Assembly: GCA_030378015.1 (NCBI GenBank)
Contig: JAUCGG010000009.1
Span: forward strand, 1 to 54,618
Length of the DNA: 54,618 bases
Direction of reading: 5' to 3'
Source: Desulfococcaceae bacterium HSG8
GTDB taxonomy: Bacteria > Desulfobacterota > Desulfobacteria > Desulfobacterales > 4be13
Below, piece by piece: positions 23,620-31,736 of this stretch. Position 1 is the first letter of the stretch; each line of letters opens with the position of its first letter. The notes beneath the pieces are model-generated. The model made no database searches. It was not told where the DNA came from and saw only the letters and a program-made list of their open reading frames with translations. A program made the translations under genes and the position numbers.

Positions 23620-24403
23620 ATGGAATATCGTCGCAATTTGGGAAGTAGTTATTCACCCCTTTATTTTCTTGCATCCTTGGGAAGCGGCGGCCTGATCGTC
23701 ACGTTTTTTATGTATCTCATGTTTATGATGCCGCATAACGGATATCCTGTTCCTACTTTTGACATTCTTTTCAATCTTCTGGCCGGGGAGGACTTCTTCA
23801 GCACCATACTCATCGGTGTCGGGGTTTCCGGAGTCATTTATTTCGCATTTCAGCATTACCGTCTTCTTATCTGGAACATCAGAGAATATTACGCTTTTAA
23901 AGCAACGGATAAATTCAGGAATCTGAAAAAATCGGATGCGGAAGTGCAACTGATGGCAATACCTCTCACTTATGCCATGTCCGTTAATGTGATGTTCATA
24001 CTGGGCGCTCTGTTTGTGCCGTCACTTTGGAACTTTGTCGAATATCTTTTCCCATTCGCACTGGCAGCTTTTCTGGCTATCGGTGTGTATGCGATAATCA
24101 TTTTTATGGCTTTCATGTCTCGTGTGATTGCTTTCGGAAAATTTGACTGCGAGAAAAACAACAGCCTCAGCCAGATGCTCTCCATCTTCGCTTTCAGTAT
24201 GGTAGCAGTGGGATTCTCAGCCGGGCGTCGCGTTTTTTGTAATGGGCAATTTTCTCATCAACAGAGGGCTTGTCGCGGCTGGTCTTGTCACCAAATTTTC
24301 AATAATATACTTTCTGCTTTATCTTCCACTTGTTTATCTGCAGTTTAAAACGATTTTGGTGCTTTTCCGCCTTAATAACAAGTTGTTAAGAATTAAGAAA
24401 TGA
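23620..24403 (+). pseudogene. Multi-span membrane protein (TsoY/TDT-like) with frameshift
   Basis: ATG 23620 with GAGGAAGGA upstream encodes a hydrophobic protein with MEYRRNLGSSYSPLYFLASLGSG at the start and several helices. It resembles TDT/SLAC1-type channels and the family annotated as TsoY (seleno)protein; that name is from memory. Near 24220-24230 (GGATTCTCAGCCGGGCGTCG) the frame breaks. The next frame continues as PGVAFFVMGNFLINRG and more hydrophobic helix to TGA 24401-24403. A two-base loss or one-base gain in a C/G run explains it. True mutation and sequencing error cannot be told apart here. Confidence 0.7.
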
Positions 24404-24598
24404 TATTCAGGATTAACCCTCAAAAGGCTTACTCCCATGCGAAATATCGAAATCGTCATGGAGTAGCGAAAGAAAGGAAAACTTATGCCAGAAGAGATCA
24501 AAGTTGGCTGCGCACGACCGACAGGGGGACCTGTAGGCGAAGAACCTGCCGAGCCACAAACTACGAACAACACAACACCGATAAAGGAGGAACGTACT

Positions 24599-25207
24599 AT
24601 GATCAAAGTCGGACAAAAAGCCCCTGATTTTACAGCCCCTGCCTATCAGAAGGGCAAGTTTATCAATGTGAAACTTTCTGACTATCTTGGAAAATGGGTT
24701 GTACTCTGTTTCTATCCGGGTGATTTTACCTTTGTCTGAGCGACCGAAATTTCGGCGGTCGCCGATAAGATCACCGAATTTGAGAACCTTGACGCTCAAG
24801 TCCTGTCTTGCAGTGTGGACAGTGTCTTTGTCCACAAAATGTGGAATGATAAGGAACTCTCCAAAATGGTCGGGGGAGGTGTTCCGTTTCCGATGCTGTC
24901 AGACGGAGGGGGAAGAGTCGGAAAGGTCTATGGGGTCTATGATGAAGATGCAGGTGTAGAAATGCGGGGAAGATTTCTGATTGATCCTGACGGGGTCATC
25001 CAGGGGTATGAAGTTCTCACGCCTCCGGTGGGAAGAAATGTGGCCGAAAGTTTACGCCAGCTTCAGGCATTCCGACTGGTTCGCGAGAGTAACGGCAGCG
25101 AGGCTACGCCATCAGGATGGCGGCCCGGAAAGAAAACACTCAGTCCTGGGCCCGATCTGGTCGGAAAAGTCTGGGAAGTGTGGAAAACCAATGAAGCGTC
25201 TGATTAA
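24599..25207 (+). CDS. Selenocysteine peroxiredoxin (UGA at 24737)
   Basis: From ATG 24599 (AAAGGAGG 8 nt before) the frame crosses TGA 24737-24739 and continues to TAA 25205-25207, 202 residues. The segment [19 protein letters not shown] is the AhpC/Prx active site with Sec47 in place of the peroxidatic Cys (canonical FVCPTE). A GGUC-loop hairpin lies 17 nt after the UGA. The C-terminal VCP resolving motif of typical 2-Cys enzymes is not seen. Selenocysteine peroxiredoxins (PrxU) are known in anaerobes. An open frame from ATG 24485 adds 38 residues in frame and could be a longer start. Confidence 0.92.
24752..24765 (+). promoter_or_regulatory. Bacterial SECIS element (peroxiredoxin)
   Basis: TCGGC (24752-24756) pairs with GCCGA (24761-24765) around the loop GGTC. 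The GGU begins 18 nt after the UGA, almost the same spacing as in E. coli fdhF. An alternative, GCGACCG/CGGTCGC (24740-24762), competes for the same bases. Confidence 0.8.
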
Positions 25208-25241
25208 CGAATCAGGGACACCATAACTTATTTTGTCGCTC

Positions 25242-25272
25242 CGGAGTGCCAAAATGTAAGTTCGGCACTCCG
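25242..25272. repeat. GGAGTGCC hairpin
   Basis: CGGAGTGCC (25242? to 25250) and GGCACTCCG (25264-25272) form a hairpin between the peroxiredoxin and MBL genes. The same GGAGTGC end motif recurs in larger hairpins at 34922 and 35042 and at 13783-13795. Confidence 0.6.
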
Positions 25273-25291
25273 AATACAATGGAGGATAAAA

Positions 25292-26665
25292 ATGTATTTC
25301 AAACAAGTCACCGTAGAGGGGATGGGCTGTCTTTCCTACGTTATCGGATGTCCGCAGGCTGGAACCGCCTGTGTTGTGGATCCGAAAAGAGATGTTCAGG
25401 ACTACATTGACATTGCCCGTAAAAATGATATGAGGATTACTCATATTTTTGAAACCCACGTTCACGCCGACCATGTGAGCGGCAACCAGGAGTTGCGCTC
25501 CAGGACCCGTGCAGATATCTATTTTCTCGAAGATTCACCGGTCGAATTTGAACATAAAACCGTCAGGGAAGGTCAGGTATTTGAATTCGGCAAAACCACC
25601 ATTGAAATCATGTCCACACCCGGACATACGCCGTTTTCCATGTCGCTGGTTGTTACCGATACAGCCCGGGGATCGCATCCGTGGATGGTCCTCACCGGTG
25701 ACTGCATGTTTGTGGGCGATGTCGGAAGACCTGACCTTGCCGGCGAAGAAATGATTGATGAACAGGTTGCCAATCTGTACCATTCGCTGCATAAACTCGG
25801 CGATCTGCCTGAAAGTGTCGAAATTTTTCCGGCCCACGGAGAAGGATCCCTGTGCGGCAAGGGTATGAGCCCGAAATCCAGCTCAACTATCGGATTTGAA
25901 ACCCGAAGTAACCCTGTACTGTCTCTGAATGAAAAATCTTTCAGCCAGGAGTTTACCCGGACGTTTCCCGAAAGGCCCAAGAGCTTCACCCATATCATTG
26001 AAATGAACCGGAAGGGACCGCCGCTGATGGAACGGTGTCCTGTCACCAGGGATCTTTCTTCGGCTCAGGTAAAAAGTATGAACGATAATGGGGCGACCAT
26101 TTTGGATGCCAGGAACACAGCCGCTTTCGGCGGCGTTCATATCAGCGGAAGTATCAACATCGGACTGGCCAAGCAGACCGCCAATTGGATCGGGATGGTC
26201 ATCGCCCCCCAAGCCGATATCGTCATGGTCGTTGACGATGAGAAGCATTTTGATGAAATGAGTATGCACCTGCATCGGATCGGATACGACAATATTCTCG
26301 GATATCTTTACGGAGGAATTGCCGCCTGGCAGGAAGGCGGCTATCCGATTGCCCAGTTGTGGCAGATTTCCGCTGAAAAGCTCAGAGAAAAACTATTGCA
26401 GCGTAATCACACGAACCTTTTAGATGTCAGAACCGCAGCCGAATGGGATGCCGGCCGTATTTCCCAGGCAAGGCATTTCCCACTCACCGAACTTCTGAAA
26501 GGAGAACCCGACTTGCCCAAGGATGAGGAGATCATTGTCACATGTGGAATGGGTTACCGGGGCAATATAGCGGCCAGTTATCTCCAGACACTGGGGTACC
26601 GGCATGTACACAGCATGGCCGGCGGAATGAGAGCCTGGATCAACGCGGGTTATGAAACCGATTGA
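25292..26665 (+). CDS. MBL-fold hydrolase with two rhodanese domains
   Basis: A 457-residue fusion. Residues 1-250 are a metallo-beta-lactamase domain of the ETHE1/persulfide dioxygenase group, with THVHADH at 55-61, GHTPFS, TGDCMFVGDVGRPDL and FPAHG. Two rhodanese domains follow. The first lacks the active Cys (VMVVDDEKHF in its place); the second has CGMGYRG around residue 424. This CstB/BlhA-like layout oxidises or moves persulfide sulfur. It follows the selenoprotein peroxiredoxin, so the cluster appears aimed at peroxides and reactive sulfur. GGAGG lies about 8 nt upstream. Confidence 0.93.
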   Translation: MYFKQVTVEGMGCLSYVIGCPQAGTACVVDPKRDVQDYIDIARKNDMRITHIFETHVHADHVSGNQELRSRTRADIYFLEDSPVEFEHKTVREGQVFEFGKTTIEIMSTPGHTPFSMSLVVTDTARGSHPWMVLTGDCMFVGDVGRPDLAGEEMIDEQVANLYHSLHKLGDLPESVEIFPAHGEGSLCGKGMSPKSSSTIGFETRSNPVLSLNEKSFSQEFTRTFPERPKSFTHIIEMNRKGPPLMERCPVTRDLSSAQVKSMNDNGATILDARNTAAFGGVHISGSINIGLAKQTANWIGMVIAPQADIVMVVDDEKHFDEMSMHLHRIGYDNILGYLYGGIAAWQEGGYPIAQLWQISAEKLREKLLQRNHTNLLDVRTAAEWDAGRISQARHFPLTELLKGEPDLPKDEEIIVTCGMGYRGNIAASYLQTLGYRHVHSMAGGMRAWINAGYETD

Positions 26666-26676
26666 CAGCAATTTTT

Positions 26677-26777
26677 TTGACCTCGTTCCCAAACCCCGGT
26701 TTGGGAACGCACCTGCGCGCAAAACCCCTGTTTTGCGGGTATCGGGAAGCCGGAGCTTCGTAACGAGATCAGAAACA
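26677..26777. repeat. CGTTCCCAAAC-type palindromic repeat
   Basis: GTTCCCAAACCCCGGTTTGGGAAC and inner CAAAACCCCTGTTTTG form palindromes. The same GTTCCCAAAC core recurs in family C elements at 32204 and 45151. It lies at the broken left edge of the SulP fragment. Confidence 0.65.
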
Positions 26778-27038
26778 GATGAGCTTCACGTACTCCGGGA
26801 GGAACTGGAGACACGTAACATCCGGCTGGTCCTGATGGATGTACATCTTCCCGTTATGAAGGTATTTAAAACCAGCGGATTTCGGGATGAACTGTCTCAG
26901 GGGGTCTTCGATAACAAGGGAGATGCGATTACCGGTCTGTTCCATAAAATTGACCATGAATACTGCCGGAAAATCTGCCCTCACTGTCTTTATTTTGAAT
27001 GCTTCTCTGTCAAGCAGAATCCGATGCGTGATGCGTGA
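26778..27038 (+). pseudogene. C-terminal (STAS) fragment of a SulP anion transporter
   Basis: The frame DELHVLREELETRNI...LVLMDVHLPVMKVFKTSGF, GDAITGLFHKIDH and CPHCLYFECFSVK matches the end of the STAS domain of SulP family transporters, including the long tail with Cys residues. The membrane domain is absent. Upstream is repeat DNA, so no start exists. The tail ends in the GATGCGTGATGCGTGA repeat. It is a decayed remnant, perhaps of a sulfate or bicarbonate carrier. Confidence 0.7.
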
Positions 27039-27106
27039 TACGTGAATTCTGACTCTGTTCACGTTTCACGATTCACTCAAAGGATGCACCATTTTGGTTA
27101 CACTCA
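27030..27106 (+). repeat. Direct repeat, left copy (GTTCACGTTTCAC...GGTTACACTC)
   Basis: GCGTGATACGTGAATTCTG, then TGTTCACGTTTCAC and CACTCAAAGGATGCACCATTTTGGTTACACTC. The same stretch, shorter by a few bases, is found at 29545-29617 in the same direction. The pair brackets the YgjP, hsdM fragment and AAA/DUF4143 genes. Confidence 0.75.
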
Positions 27107-27796
27107 TCACATATCCGCCAATATCCCATTTTCGGCAAGCCATTGTTTTCGGCCGCTGAAATCGGGAACAACCCACCCGACGCGGAGCCAGAACGCTTCA
27201 TCGTGGTTGGGATATAACAGATGGGTCATCTCATGGACAATAACATATTCGATGATATTGGGCGGAAGAAGAATCGTCCGCCAGTGAAAGCAGAGTTTGC
27301 CGTCCGGGGTGCAGTGTCCCCATTTGGCTCCCAAATCTTTGACTGTTATACTTTTCGGCCTGACTCCGATCCGGTTTTTTAAATCTCTGATCCGTTTTTT
27401 TATCCACGGCATTCCATGGTCGGTGTACCATTCGACAAAGCATTCTCTCGCATGGGGCAGTTGTTTGCTGTCCAGTACAAACCACCCCTGATGCAGTCGC
27501 AAAGGCAGTTTATCCGGTTCGGCATCCGCAATTCGCAGCCTGTGGCTTCTGCCCAGGTAGAGGAATCCCTCACCGTCCACAAACTCCCGCTTTCTTATTG
27601 GTTGTTGCAGAATCTCCTTTTCCGCCAGTTTGGTGTAAATCCAGAACTTTTTTTCCCGGACAAAATCCTCAATTTTTTGCAAACAGAAGCCCGGGGTATA
27701 TAAAACCAGTTCTCCGCCCCGGTCTATCCTGATTTCCATGGTTTTGCGTTTCCGGCTTTCCCGTATTTCAAACTTTAAACTGCTCCTCAAAAACAT
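27107..27796 (-). CDS. YgjP-like zinc metallopeptidase
   Basis: A 229-residue protein of the YgjP/SprT-like DUF45 metallopeptidase family: [22 protein letters not shown] followed by [20 protein letters not shown], the HExxH zinc site and third ligand. The N-terminal [19 protein letters not shown] agrees with the family start, so the long start at 27796 is preferred over 27739. YgjP genes often lie in type I restriction-modification loci, and an hsdM fragment overlaps this start. Its 3' end lies next to a repeat shared with 29553. Confidence 0.88.
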   Translation of the reverse strand: MFLRSSLKFEIRESRKRKTMEIRIDRGGELVLYTPGFCLQKIEDFVREKKFWIYTKLAEKEILQQPIRKREFVDGEGFLYLGRSHRLRIADAEPDKLPLRLHQGWFVLDSKQLPHARECFVEWYTDHGMPWIKKRIRDLKNRIGVRPKSITVKDLGAKWGHCTPDGKLCFHWRTILLPPNIIEYVIVHEMTHLLYPNHDEAFWLRVGWVVPDFSGRKQWLAENGILADM

Positions 27797-27926
27797 CCGA
27801 ACAGCGTTTCAGGAACAACATGCCAAAAATATATTCTTTGAATTCAGCGGCATCCATCTTGCCCCGAAGAATATCCGCAGCCGCAAACAAATGACGTTCC
27901 AAACGTGACAGGGTCAGTTTTTTCAT
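27768..27926 (-). pseudogene. hsdM: N-terminal fragment of type I methylase HsdM
   Basis: A 52-residue frame, [19 protein letters not shown] followed by [19 protein letters not shown] and [11 protein letters not shown], is the start of an HsdM adenine methyltransferase. It stops at 27768-27770, inside the beginning of the YgjP gene in another frame. The remaining methylase and the specificity and restriction subunits are missing, so the R-M system is gone while its YgjP companion remains. Confidence 0.8.
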
Positions 27927-28167
27927 AAAATCCTTTGATTATAAAAGTGGAATAGTTGCTTTTCAAAAAATAAATACACCAAGGCTTCTGACTTGTCAAT
28001 AACGGCTGTAATTAAAAAAGAAAAATACCGTCTGGCAAAGAAAGCCCGTCCGGGCGGCATTCCCGGATTCATTTTTAATTTGATAAAATCCAATTGTCTT
28101 TCAGTCATAATAATGCTATAATCCAATTGTTTTTTTTCAGATAAATTATAAACCAAGGATATCCCAC

Positions 28168-29541
28168 ATGAAACGATTCGCTGAAAAAGACCTGTTGGAA
28201 TGGAAAAATCGAAAAAATCGTAAGCCTCTGATTATCAGAGGTGCCCGCCAGACAGGTAAAACATATCTGGTTGAAAAATTTGCAAAACAACATTTTGAAA
28301 ATTATTTAAAAATTGATTTTGAATTCGATATTGAAATAAGAGCCGTGTTCAAAATTCCTGATCCGGAAAAAATAATCAGTGAATTGTCGCTTTATTTTAA
28401 TATTGAAATAATTGCCGGATATACGCTTTTATTTCTTGATGAAATCCAGGCATGTCCTGAAGCGATATTTGCTTTGCGATATTTTTATGAAAAAACACCC
28501 GGGCTTCATGTCGTATCAGCCGGATCCCTGTTAGAATTTACGATACGGGATTTTAGCTATTCCATGCCGGTGGGGAGGATCGAATTTCTATATCTGAATC
28601 CGTTGACATTTGAAGAATTTTTACTGGCTCATCACCCAAACCTGCTGACATATATAGAAAAACTGTCCCTGGAAGATGAGATCAATCCTGCGATTCATCA
28701 AAAACTCTCTGAATTATTAAGAATATTTTATTTTACAGGGGGAATGCCCGAAGCGGTCTGTGCCTATCTTCAAAATCGTAATTTCCTGGAAGTTCAAAGA
28801 ATTCAGAGTTCCATTGTTATGACGATGCAACACGATTTCGCCAAATACGGATCCCGGGCAGATCAGGATCATTTAAGAAAAGTAATGCACTTCGTACCCC
28901 GCAGCATCGGACAAAAAATCAAATACACTCATGTTGATAAAGACGTCCGGTCTGCTGTTCTCAGGGAATCCTTTCATCAGTTATCACTGTCAAAAGTAAT
29001 TCATCTGGTTTATAAAAGCATGGGGAACGGAATCCCGCTTGATGCGGAAATGTCTGTCCGCGCGTTTAAGGCTGTTTTCCTGGATATCGGTCTTGTGAAT
29101 AACATCTGCGGTTTAAAACCGGTGAATCCCGACGAACTGATCACGGTTTATGAGGGCAGGCTGGCGGAACAGTTTGTGGGTCAGGAACTGCTGAATCTGA
29201 GCCGCAGTTTTGAAGAAAATCGTTTATTTTACTGGATCAGGGAACAGAAAAATGCAAACGCCGAGATTGATTACCTGATGACACATCAGAACAGGGTCAT
29301 TCCGGTTGAGGTGAAAGCGGGTAAAACCGGAAGTCTGAAATCGCTTCATCTGTTTCTTCATGAGAAAGGCCTGAGCCTCGGATTACGGTTTAATACAGAC
29401 CTTCCCTCACTGGGAATTTTTAATACAATCGTGCGTTACAATAAAAAAACGGACAAACTCAGATATGTTCTGCTGTCCCTGCCTTTGTATCTTGTGGGTC
29501 AGTCGAAAAGATTGCTGATGGGAACCGGTGATTTAATGTGA
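28168..29541 (+). CDS. ATP-binding protein, AAA_14 with DUF4143
   Basis: A 457-residue protein: Walker A RGARQTGKTYLV (around 24-35), Walker B TLLFLDEIQACP, sensor SAGSLLEF, then the DUF4143 C-terminal part GRLAEQFVGQELL with the nuclease-like IDYLMTHQNRVIPVEVKAGKTG, an E-x-K motif. Such genes are common, mobile and multi-copy in anaerobes; their biochemical role is unproved and sometimes tied to defence or toxin functions. It is complete. It lies in a cassette bounded by the direct repeats at about 27038 and 29553. Confidence 0.9.
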   Translation: MKRFAEKDLLEWKNRKNRKPLIIRGARQTGKTYLVEKFAKQHFENYLKIDFEFDIEIRAVFKIPDPEKIISELSLYFNIEIIAGYTLLFLDEIQACPEAIFALRYFYEKTPGLHVVSAGSLLEFTIRDFSYSMPVGRIEFLYLNPLTFEEFLLAHHPNLLTYIEKLSLEDEINPAIHQKLSELLRIFYFTGGMPEAVCAYLQNRNFLEVQRIQSSIVMTMQHDFAKYGSRADQDHLRKVMHFVPRSIGQKIKYTHVDKDVRSAVLRESFHQLSLSKVIHLVYKSMGNGIPLDAEMSVRAFKAVFLDIGLVNNICGLKPVNPDELITVYEGRLAEQFVGQELLNLSRSFEENRLFYWIREQKNANAEIDYLMTHQNRVIPVEVKAGKTGSLKSLHLFLHEKGLSLGLRFNTDLPSLGIFNTIVRYNKKTDKLRYVLLSLPLYLVGQSKRLLMGTGDLM

Positions 29542-29544
29542 TGC

Positions 29545-29617
29545 ATGATGCGTGATGCGTGAATTCTGGCCCTCCCTGTTCACGTTTCACTCAAAGGATG
29601 CACCATTTTGGTTACAC
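29545..29617 (+). repeat. Direct repeat, right copy
   Basis: Second copy of the stretch at 27030-27106, in the same orientation. The 3' end of the PDDEXK-like gene (VTKMVHPLSE) is encoded within it. Confidence 0.75.
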
Positions 29618-30233
29618 TCTCCAATTGGGATTCGCAGCAGGCAAACACATAATCCAGAACCCCCAGCAAAACATCTGTCTGTCTGAGAGACAGACCAAAG
29701 GGATGAATCTTTACTTCGGAGTCGGTCAGTTGTGCGAATTCCCATGTCTTTCCGGTTGTAACGATTCCGTATATTGTGGGAGCCGAAGTTAAGCCCGCGT
29801 TCAGTTTCTGAGCCGCTACCATTCCCGCCAGACACTGGCCCCAGCCTTCCAGAAAATTCTCCTTTTTGGCTTCAATCACCGACAGCATGGGAATTTCGAT
29901 TTCTCCCAGGCCCTGAGGCGATTTTCCGGCAATCAGATAATCGGGAACCCCGGTCAGTTCCTCATCTGCCTGAATGGAAACATGGCTCCAGATCTGAAGA
30001 CGTGGATGGCGCATCCATATCTCCCGTAACAGCGGATAAATCAGGCTTTCGCATAAAGCATGTTCGCTGAGATTGCGGGGCTGATGGCGAAGCTCGAAAT
30101 CCAGCATCTTTTTCAGGCTGCTGTCGGGCTGAATCGGAGAAACCGCTTCATAATCAAAGGGTTCTTCCTGCCGCAAAACAAGCTGATATTTTTTTGCAAC
30201 GGTATCCGGTGAAGTAAAATTCTGAAAACTCAT
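29580..30233 (-). CDS. Putative PD-(D/E)xK nuclease-like protein
   Basis: A 217-residue protein that I do not know by name. The central stretch GVPDYLIAGKSP...MLSVIEAKKENFLEGWGQCLA has the D...E-x-K arrangement of a PD-(D/E)xK nuclease core, and YGIVTTGKTWEFAQL is typical of such restriction-like proteins. AAAGGAG stands before ATG 30233. The last dozen residues are encoded by a dispersed repeat, which may have replaced the original C-terminus. A defence or orphan role is possible. Confidence 0.65.
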   Translation of the reverse strand: MSFQNFTSPDTVAKKYQLVLRQEEPFDYEAVSPIQPDSSLKKMLDFELRHQPRNLSEHALCESLIYPLLREIWMRHPRLQIWSHVSIQADEELTGVPDYLIAGKSPQGLGEIEIPMLSVIEAKKENFLEGWGQCLAGMVAAQKLNAGLTSAPTIYGIVTTGKTWEFAQLTDSEVKIHPFGLSLRQTDVLLGVLDYVFACCESQLESVTKMVHPLSET

Positions 30234-30612
30234 GATCCTGCTCCTTTTGCCATGAACGAATTGCGGATTTCCTGCCTGAGACGGGGAACATCCTCGCCAG
30301 CGTGTTCAATTTTTTCTCATCCTCAGCTTCTTCGCTTGCAAGTCTGGCGCGCACTTTCGCCCATTTACGAAGGTCGGCAATTGTTTCAGGCATCGTAGCC
30401 ACCAGAGGAACAATGATTTCAATTGCCTTTGAAATATCTTCGGTTGTAAACTCCCGTTCGTCGCTGAATGCCTGAAACATGAACCAAGGTCGCTTGGTTT
30501 TTTCGGAAATTTCATTGACAGCAGCATGGATTCGCAGCCATTCATAAGAAACGATTTCAATGATTTTCACACCTGATTGAACCAGAGTGAAAAATCGTTT
30601 TTGTATATTCAT
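30154..30612 (-). pseudogene. Internally deleted Ycf46-like AAA ATPase
   Basis: The frame starts (ATG 30612) with FFTLVQSGVKIIEIVSYEW...RIHAAVNEISEKTKRPWFMF, the N-terminal domain of Ycf46-type AAA ATPases. After a few residues it continues with FTTEDISKAIEIIVPLVATM and LRKWAKVRARLASEE, the C-terminal end of the same family. The whole Walker A/B core, about 350 residues, is missing. It overlaps the downstream PDDEXK gene by 80 nt. An in-frame deletion is the simplest reading. Confidence 0.65.
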
Positions 30613-30689
30613 ATTTATTTCCTTTTCTATGTTTATGGTTTTTAACTTGCCGAGACAAACAATTATTCGGCTTTTCAAAACTTAAAAAT

Positions 30690-30977
30690 TTAACGTACTG
30701 AATTTATTGACCGGCAATAAAATTTTCTGTGGCAGTGTAAAATAAAATGTTGTTCCTTTTCCGACTTCGCTCTCAACCCCTGTTCTTCTCGACCAGTTCC
30801 CTGCACCTAATCCGCTGCCTTCTTCTCCGCCAGTCCCGGGTGCATGATTCGTTAATTTTGAACAGTTTTTCTATATCTTCTTCATCAATGCCTATGCCTG
30901 TGTCGGAAACAGATATTTTTATAAATTCATCCCTTATGGTCGCAGATATTTCGATTGTACCGCCATTATCAGTAAAA
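30690..30977 (-). pseudogene. Histidine kinase HATPase fragment, frameshifted
   Basis: The minus strand encodes FTDNGGTIEISATIRDEFI...ISVSDTGIGIDEEDIEKLF, the N and G1 boxes of a histidine kinase ATPase domain. Then the frame shifts: GTGGEEGSGLGAGN (G2 box) and GVESEVGKGTTFYFTLP are found in another frame, with LVEKN in the first. At least two shifts are needed, so the gene is dead. Its upstream edge joins a fragment of the permease gene at 30978. Confidence 0.75.
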
Positions 30978-31150
30978 TTGAAGTGAATATCCTGGCTGTG
31001 ATGAAGCAGATTGTCCTGATTGTATTTCTCCCCCATGATATTACACAGCAGAGCCTGGTGAAAAAATACGGAATCAGGGAATTTCGGCAGTGATGGATCC
31101 CCGGTTCCCTCTCAACAGTCGGGGTTGTGGGGATCGTGAAAAGCGTTTTG
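30978..31150 (+). pseudogene. Degraded copy of part of the permease gene at 33351
   Basis: TTGAAGTGAATATCCTGGCT and the following 30 bases are identical to 33811-33861. After that the match continues with many changes (ACACAGCAG-GCCTG, AAAAAATACGGAAT, CCCCGGTTCCC) to about 31150. It is a partial, decaying duplication 2.8 kb upstream of the intact gene and in the same direction. Confidence 0.8.
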
Positions 31151-31162
31151 TGTAAAGTTAAA

Positions 31163-31201
31163 ATGTAAATGTTTACATATGTCAACTGTAAACTGTTTAC
31201 A
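31163..31201. promoter_or_regulatory. Two TGTAAA...TTTACA palindromes
   Basis: ATGTAAATGTTTACAT (31163-31178) and TGTAAACTGTTTACA (31187-31201) are near-perfect palindromes of the same half-site, with further TGTAAAC copies near 31291-31306. They lie 155-195 bp before a sigma-54 promoter, the place for an NtrC-type activator. The gene they served is decayed. Confidence 0.55.
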
Positions 31202-31357
31202 AGTATAAACTTTGCCACACTATCGGACTATCGGACAATTTTTGTAACCTATTGATCCGCTATTTAAATAAAATCAAATAATTATGAATTTTTGTAAACT
31301 CTGTAAACAGACAAATAAAAGGATAAGTTTAAAATACAGGCGATTTATTGTTTCGGT

Positions 31358-31373
31358 TGGCACTGAGTTTGCA
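31358..31373 (+). promoter_or_regulatory. Sigma-54 promoter, apparently orphaned
   Basis: TGGCAC-TGAGT-TTGCA is a full match to the sigma-54 consensus. The predicted start of transcription is near 31384, where a 43-codon frame (ATG 31384 to TAA 31513-31515, MRLSKNEKKLA...) begins without a ribosome binding site. No intact gene follows before 32411. Confidence 0.75.
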
Positions 31374-31602
31374 TAAGTAAACTATGCGACTTTCAAAAAA
31401 CGAGAAGAAGTTAGCCATACTGCCGGAAGTGAAATACGGGAGTCTGCCGTCTGTTTCAGACAATCCCGGCGTTCGGCTTTACAGCAGGGCGGGCGCATTT
31501 CCGTTTTTCCGGTAATTATGATCCGCCTCGGATCAGTTGCAGGATCAGACCCTTATAAATCAGATGGTTACAGGCTGACCGGGAAAATGGGAATGCGCCC
31601 AG

Positions 31603-31653
31603 TGGAAATGTCCGATTTGCGGGGCAGGCAAGAAGATATTCAAGCCCCTTGCG
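31603..31653 (+). pseudogene. Rubredoxin C-terminal fragment
   Basis: Seventeen codons, WKCPICGAGKKIFKPLA, match the end of the intact rubredoxin at 23172-23351 (WKCPICGAGRKMFKSLA). The upstream half cannot be found. It is a remnant of a second rubredoxin gene. Confidence 0.75.
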
Positions 31654-31736
31654 GTTCCGCTTCCAATTCGGCGACTGGAAGCTGAGATGCTTTCAGGAAT
31701 TGTGAACAGATTCAAACTATAGATAAATAGTCCTGT

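Noticed and set aside
24215..24348. Original-frame tail of the TsoY/TDT-like protein as a real C-terminus
   Set aside because: It is hydrophilic and Cys-rich without membrane character, while the +1 frame continues the hydrophobic pattern.
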